A stretch of DNA of 27,953 nucleotides from Candidatus Zhuqueibacterota bacterium (lineage in GTDB: Bacteria > Zhuqueibacterota > Zhuqueibacteria > Residuimicrobiales > Krinioviventaceae), in NCBI GenBank assembly GCA_003854995.1, contig RQOI01000012.1:1-27953 (forward strand), written 5' to 3'. Position 1 is the first letter of the stretch. Each line of letters starts with the position of its first letter. A model generated the notes under the pieces. That model ran no database searches and was not told the origin of the DNA. It saw nothing but the letters and a program-made list of their open reading frames with translations. The position numbers and the translations under genes are program-made. Shown here piece after piece: positions 24,880 through 27,953 of the stretch.

Positions 24880-25812
24880 ATGCACATCGAATATGCAGAA
24901 CCGCTGACAAAAGGCTACAATCGAATGAAAAAGGCTCTGTTTCAACCATTCGATATCAAAAAATGGTTTGTGATCGGATTCACCGCTTTTCTCGCCGGAC
25001 TCTTGGATGGCAATGGCGGTGGTAGCGGCGGGGACCATGGGGGCGCCGATGATTTTGGGGCTATACTCGAAGCGCCCTACACGGCATGGAACTGGCTGCG
25101 GGACAACCAGGGCTGGGCCATGCTGATTCTCTTTGGCATTGCCCTGCTCTTCGCCATCATCGTGCTCCTCACCTGGCTCAGTTCACGGGGCAAATTTATG
25201 TTCCTGGACAATGTCGTACACGACCGGGCGCTGATCGCCCAGCCGTGGCGCGAATTCGGATCGTTGAGCACGTCGTTGTTCATCTGGAGATTGTTCTTCG
25301 GTCTCGTCTGTTTTGCCATCATCATCTCTTTTCTTGGGCACGTATGGCGCTCCGCTTATGGCCTCTACTATGATGATTTCAGCGACGTGCCTTGGGCATT
25401 TCTGATTCGCATGGGATTCACGCTGCTGCTCTTTGTCATCGCGCTCGCGTATATCAATCTGCTGCTCAATGAATTCGTCGTCCCCATCATGTACAAGCAG
25501 CGCGTCAATGTGCTGCAGGCCTGGAATCGTCTCCTGGCCATCCACTGGTCGCACCTCGGCCAGTTCATCCTTTTCGCGCTCCTCTGGCTCATCCTTGGCA
25601 TTGCTGTGTTCGTTCTCGTGCTCGTCGCCGGCCTGCTGACCTGCTGCATCGGCTATTTGCTGCTCATCATCCCGTATATACAATCTGTCGTCCTGCTGCC
25701 GGTCTCTTTTACGTTTCGCTCTTTCAGCCTGGAATTTCTGGCGCAATTCGGCGATGAATATGACGTCTTTACAGCGTCCGGAGCAGTCATTGCACCGCAG
25801 ACAGATGTTTAA
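24880..25812 (+). CDS. polytopic inner-membrane protein, DUF4013/DUF7544-like
   Basis: A 310-residue membrane protein of unknown function. The N-terminus AYxRMKKALFQPFDIKKWFVIGFTAFL-type segment is a pattern I associate with a family of uncharacterised membrane proteins. A Gly-rich, Asp-containing linker follows (about 45-60, GNGGGSGG). Further hydrophobic segments lie at about 79-101, 134-155, 175-200 and 225-280, giving five to seven helices. There is a Cys-Cys pair within the last long hydrophobic region. The start at 24880 (ATG, with GAGG six bases upstream) is preferred over an in-frame GTG at 24868. It lies 68 bases before the GNAT gene on the same strand. Confidence 0.7.
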   Translation: MHIEYAEPLTKGYNRMKKALFQPFDIKKWFVIGFTAFLAGLLDGNGGGSGGDHGGADDFGAILEAPYTAWNWLRDNQGWAMLILFGIALLFAIIVLLTWLSSRGKFMFLDNVVHDRALIAQPWREFGSLSTSLFIWRLFFGLVCFAIIISFLGHVWRSAYGLYYDDFSDVPWAFLIRMGFTLLLFVIALAYINLLLNEFVVPIMYKQRVNVLQAWNRLLAIHWSHLGQFILFALLWLILGIAVFVLVLVAGLLTCCIGYLLLIIPYIQSVVLLPVSFTFRSFSLEFLAQFGDEYDVFTASGAVIAPQTDV

Positions 25813-25880
25813 GTCCATTTTTTATTTGACATGGCCGGTGACGATGTCGAAAATAGTGCGTCGAACAGGAGATAATCGCA

Positions 25881-26684
25881 ATGGACATCATTGATCTGAC
25901 GGAAAAGTTTCACGGACAATATCTCTGTTGCCTCGAAGAGTGGTCCGACGACATGAAAGAATCGGGAGATCACAAAGCGAAATGGTATTCGTTGATGAAG
26001 GACAAAGGACTGCGCGTTAAAATGGCAGTCGATGGCGACAGAGCGTGTGGCATGATCCAATATTTGCCATCGGAACAGTCAATGATCGACGGCGCAGACC
26101 TTTATTTCATCAACTGCATCTGGGTGCATGGCTATAAGCAGGGTATTGGCAACTATCAGAAAAGAGGTATCGGCAAAGCGCTGCTGCAAGCCGCTGAAGA
26201 AGACATTCGAGCCATGGGGCGAAAAGGCGTCGCTGCCTGGGGCTTGTCGATTCCCGTCTGGATGAAAGCCTCGTGGTTCAAAAAGCAGGGCTATAAAAAG
26301 GCAGACAAAAACGGCATGGCCGTCCTCGTGTGGAAATCCTTTCAGGACGAGGCGGTGCCGCCGCGCTGGATACGCGCGAAAAAAAAGCCGCAGCTCACAG
26401 CCGGCAAGGTGACCGTCACAGCATTTACCAATGGCTGGTGCCCGGCGCAGAATATCGTCTTTGAACGAGCGAAAAGAGCGGCTCAAGAGTTCGGCGACGC
26501 CGTCGACTTGCAGGAAATTCGCACATCTGACAGGACTGTCTTTTGCGAGTGGGGTATTGCCGATGCGCTTTTCATTGATGGAAAAGAGCTGCGGACAGGA
26601 CCTCCGCCCTCTTTTAAAAAAATACGCTGCCGAATCGCCGGCAGAGTGAAAAGAACAGCACGCAGACTTAATCAGTTGAAATGA
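25881..26684 (+). CDS. GNAT acetyltransferase fused to a YoaP-like thioredoxin-fold domain
   Basis: A 267-residue cytoplasmic protein. Residues about 1-155 form a GNAT acyl-CoA transferase, with the acetyl-CoA loop QKRGIGKA at 93-100 and the WFKKQGYKK strand-helix near the end of that domain. Residues about 176-250 resemble the C-terminal domain of Bacillus YoaP-type proteins: FTNGWCPAQNIVFERAK (182-198) has a thioredoxin-like turn with a single Cys187, then the ADALFIDGKELRTGPPPSF segment. The basic tail ends KRTARRLNQLK. AGGAGAT lies eight bases before the ATG. The last 17 bases overlap the end of cysC on the other strand. The acceptor substrate is unknown. Confidence 0.82.
   Translation: MDIIDLTEKFHGQYLCCLEEWSDDMKESGDHKAKWYSLMKDKGLRVKMAVDGDRACGMIQYLPSEQSMIDGADLYFINCIWVHGYKQGIGNYQKRGIGKALLQAAEEDIRAMGRKGVAAWGLSIPVWMKASWFKKQGYKKADKNGMAVLVWKSFQDEAVPPRWIRAKKKPQLTAGKVTVTAFTNGWCPAQNIVFERAKRAAQEFGDAVDLQEIRTSDRTVFCEWGIADALFIDGKELRTGPPPSFKKIRCRIAGRVKRTARRLNQLK
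26616..26644 (-). terminator. probable intrinsic terminator of sat-cysC, inside the GNAT gene
   Basis: On the minus strand a 6-bp stem CTGCCG/CGGCAG (26644-26627) with a six-base loop is followed, after four bases, by seven Ts (26622-26616). It lies 24 bases past the cysC stop, within the 3' coding part of the convergent GNAT gene. Confidence 0.5.
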
Positions 26685-27282
26685 TGCCGGCATTGACCAG
26701 GTGAGAGATGACCTTCGCCACGCTTTCCTGCAGCGACAGTTCGGCCGTATCGATGACCATTTCGGGATTCAGCGGCTCTTCGTATGGTGCGGAAATGCCG
26801 GTAAATTCCTTGATTTCACCGGCGCGCGCTTTTTTGTACAGTCCTTTCGTATCGCGTTGTTCCGCGACCTCCAACGGCACCTTGACGTAAATCTCAATGA
26901 ACTCGCCGTCCTTCAGCAGCTCGCGCGCAATTTGACGATCAGCGCGATAGGGTGAGATGAACGCCGTCATGGTGATGAGACCCGCGTCGGCAAAGAGCCT
27001 GGCCACTTCGCCGATGCGCCGAATATTCTCCGTCCGGTCCTGCGGCGAAAAACCGAGATTTTTATTCAGGCCGTGTCGAATATTATCGCCATCGAGCACA
27101 TAACATAAATGCCCCTTTTCAAAGAGCTTTTCTTCCACGCCGTGCGCAAGCGTTGATTTGCCCGAGCCGGATAGCCCGGTGTACCAAATGACGATCCCTT
27201 TCTGTCCGAGAAACTGCTCGCGTTCCGCTTTGCCAATCTCGCCGGCATGCCAGCTGATATTAGTCGCTTTCTGTTCGGTCAT
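26668..27282 (-). CDS. cysC: adenylylsulfate (APS) kinase
   Basis: Phosphorylates APS with ATP to give PAPS, the activated sulfate used for reduction or sulfation. The 204 residues have the complete APS kinase set: P-loop GLSGSGKST (36-44), DGDNIRHGLNKNLGFS (64-79), RRIGEVARLFADAG, the FISPYRADR segment with the conserved Ser110, and KGLYKKARAG in the substrate lid. Length is normal. The ATG overlaps the sat stop by four bases (ATGA), so it is translationally coupled as the second gene of a sulfate-activation pair. Its last 17 bases overlap the 3' end of the GNAT gene tail to tail. Confidence 0.96.
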   Translation of the reverse strand: MTEQKATNISWHAGEIGKAEREQFLGQKGIVIWYTGLSGSGKSTLAHGVEEKLFEKGHLCYVLDGDNIRHGLNKNLGFSPQDRTENIRRIGEVARLFADAGLITMTAFISPYRADRQIARELLKDGEFIEIYVKVPLEVAEQRDTKGLYKKARAGEIKEFTGISAPYEEPLNPEMVIDTAELSLQESVAKVISHLVNAGIISTD

Positions 27283-27953
27283 GCACGATCTCCTTGATCA
27301 TTTTTCAACTTTTGATAGTACTGAATGAGTATATCCGCCACTTCCGGGCGGCTGAATTCTTTTGGCAGCGTCTCGCCATTGGCGAGCATATCGCGGACAG
27401 CGGTGCCGCTGATGAGGACGCGATCAGCCTTGTCATGCGGACAGGTTTTCATCGACGCCATGCCGTCGCATTTGTGGCACCAGAAGGTCCAATCGATCTT
27501 TAAGGGCTCGATTTGCAGCTCGCCTTCGGCCAGGCCATCAAAAATCGTTTGCGCGTCAAAAGGACCGTAATAGTTGCCGACGCCGGCGTGGTCCCGGCCA
27601 ACGATGAGATGGCTGCAGCCATAGTTTTGGCGGAAAATGGCGTGCAACACGGCTTCGCGCGGACCGCCGTAGCGCATCTCCATGGGGTAGACCTTCATCA
27701 CGACGCGTTCTGGCGGATAGTATTTTGCCAGCAATATCTCGTAACACTTGATCCGGACATCGGCCGGAATGTCATCGGCCTTTAGTTTGCCGACAATGGG
27801 ATGAATGAAAACGCCATCGCACACTTCCATGGCGATTTTGGTGCAGTATTCGTGCGAGCGGTGGATCGGATTGCGGGTCTGGAACGCTGCAATGGTCGTC
27901 CACCCCAATTTCTCAAACAGCGCGCGCGTCTCCGCGGGCCGGGCATAGTGCTC
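27279..27953 (-). CDS. sat: sulfate adenylyltransferase, 5' end outside the window
   Basis: ATP sulfurylase of the homo-oligomeric Sat type, making APS and pyrophosphate from ATP and sulfate. Only the C-terminal 224 residues are present; the frame is open to the window edge (first codons read EHYARPAETRALFEKLGW), so the gene is cut by the window, not broken. Visible: AFQTRNPIHRSHE with the catalytic HxxH-type motif, MRYGGPREAVLHAIFRQNYG, LIVGRDHAGVG (nucleotide loop) and LISGTAVRDML near the end. A Cys pair (CHKCDG and TCPHD) suggests the small zinc site seen in bacterial and archaeal Sat. A TTG at 27908 is not a real start because conserved sequence continues upstream. It overlaps cysC by ATGA. 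Confidence 0.95.
   Translation of the reverse strand, partial: EHYARPAETRALFEKLGWTTIAAFQTRNPIHRSHEYCTKIAMEVCDGVFIHPIVGKLKADDIPADVRIKCYEILLAKYYPPERVVMKVYPMEMRYGGPREAVLHAIFRQNYGCSHLIVGRDHAGVGNYYGPFDAQTIFDGLAEGELQIEPLKIDWTFWCHKCDGMASMKTCPHDKADRVLISGTAVRDMLANGETLPKEFSRPEVADILIQYYQKLKNDQGDRA

Noticed and set aside
1..27953. Search for tRNA genes, CRISPR arrays, insertion sequences, phage or defence genes
   Set aside because: No T-loop-like motifs in plausible clover context, no regularly spaced repeats, no transposase, integrase or known defence domains were seen.

Overview
The window (27,953 bases, roughly 50-55% GC by eye) is an ordinary chromosomal segment of a Gram-negative bacterium. The evidence is a three-part RND efflux system that needs an outer membrane, several Sec signal peptides, a carboxypeptidase-regulatory-like domain protein and GH97/GH127-type glycosidases. 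This mix fits the Bacteroidota/Calditrichota/KSB1 (FCB-like) lineages best, but that placement is inference; no rRNA or other strong phylogenetic marker is present. I see no tRNA, rRNA, CRISPR array, transposase or phage gene.

Layout. (1) 164-7649, plus strand: a Cys-rich putative lipoprotein followed by a tightly overlapping cusC-cusB-cusA Cu(I)/Ag(I) efflux operon; the adaptor carries metal-binding domains at both ends and the pump is unusually long. (2) 7812-10467, plus strand: a DEAD-box RNA helicase with a TTG start, then a short, diverged Rho factor. (3) 10580-12613, plus strand: a secreted two-domain alpha/beta hydrolase of the acetyl-xylan-esterase type. (4) 12660-15053, minus strand: a fold-type I aminotransferase-like protein and an exported carboxypeptidase-regulatory-like protein. 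(5) 15349-19248, plus strand: a GH127-like (DUF1680) and a GH97-like glycosidase, both exported. (6) 19249-19607: a gene-free convergent gap with a compact inverted-repeat element and a 28-base tandem duplication. (7) 19608-23491, minus strand: argG, argH, a small membrane protein and metF. A consensus sigma-70 promoter lies about 190 bases upstream of argG and an intrinsic terminator sits between the two, which looks like an attenuator; a second terminator abuts the metF start. (8) 23885-24703, minus strand: a creatininase-family amidohydrolase. (9) 24880-26684, plus strand: a polytopic membrane protein and a GNAT-YoaP-like fusion. (10) 26668-27953, minus strand: sat (5' end outside the window) and cysC, the two sulfate-activation enzymes, overlapping by four bases.

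How the genes work together: the first block is a complete periplasm-to-outside copper/silver export machine. The argG-argH pair makes arginine from citrulline and aspartate. sat-cysC make APS and PAPS from sulfate. The esterase and the two glycosidases could act together on decorated plant or algal glycans, although no transporter or regulator is linked to them.

The most interesting items are the Rho paralogue whose primary RNA-binding aromatics look lost while its motor motifs are kept, the argG leader attenuator, and the enlarged CusA with altered proton-relay residues beside the Cys-rich lipoprotein. I found no clearly new multi-gene defence or biosynthetic system.
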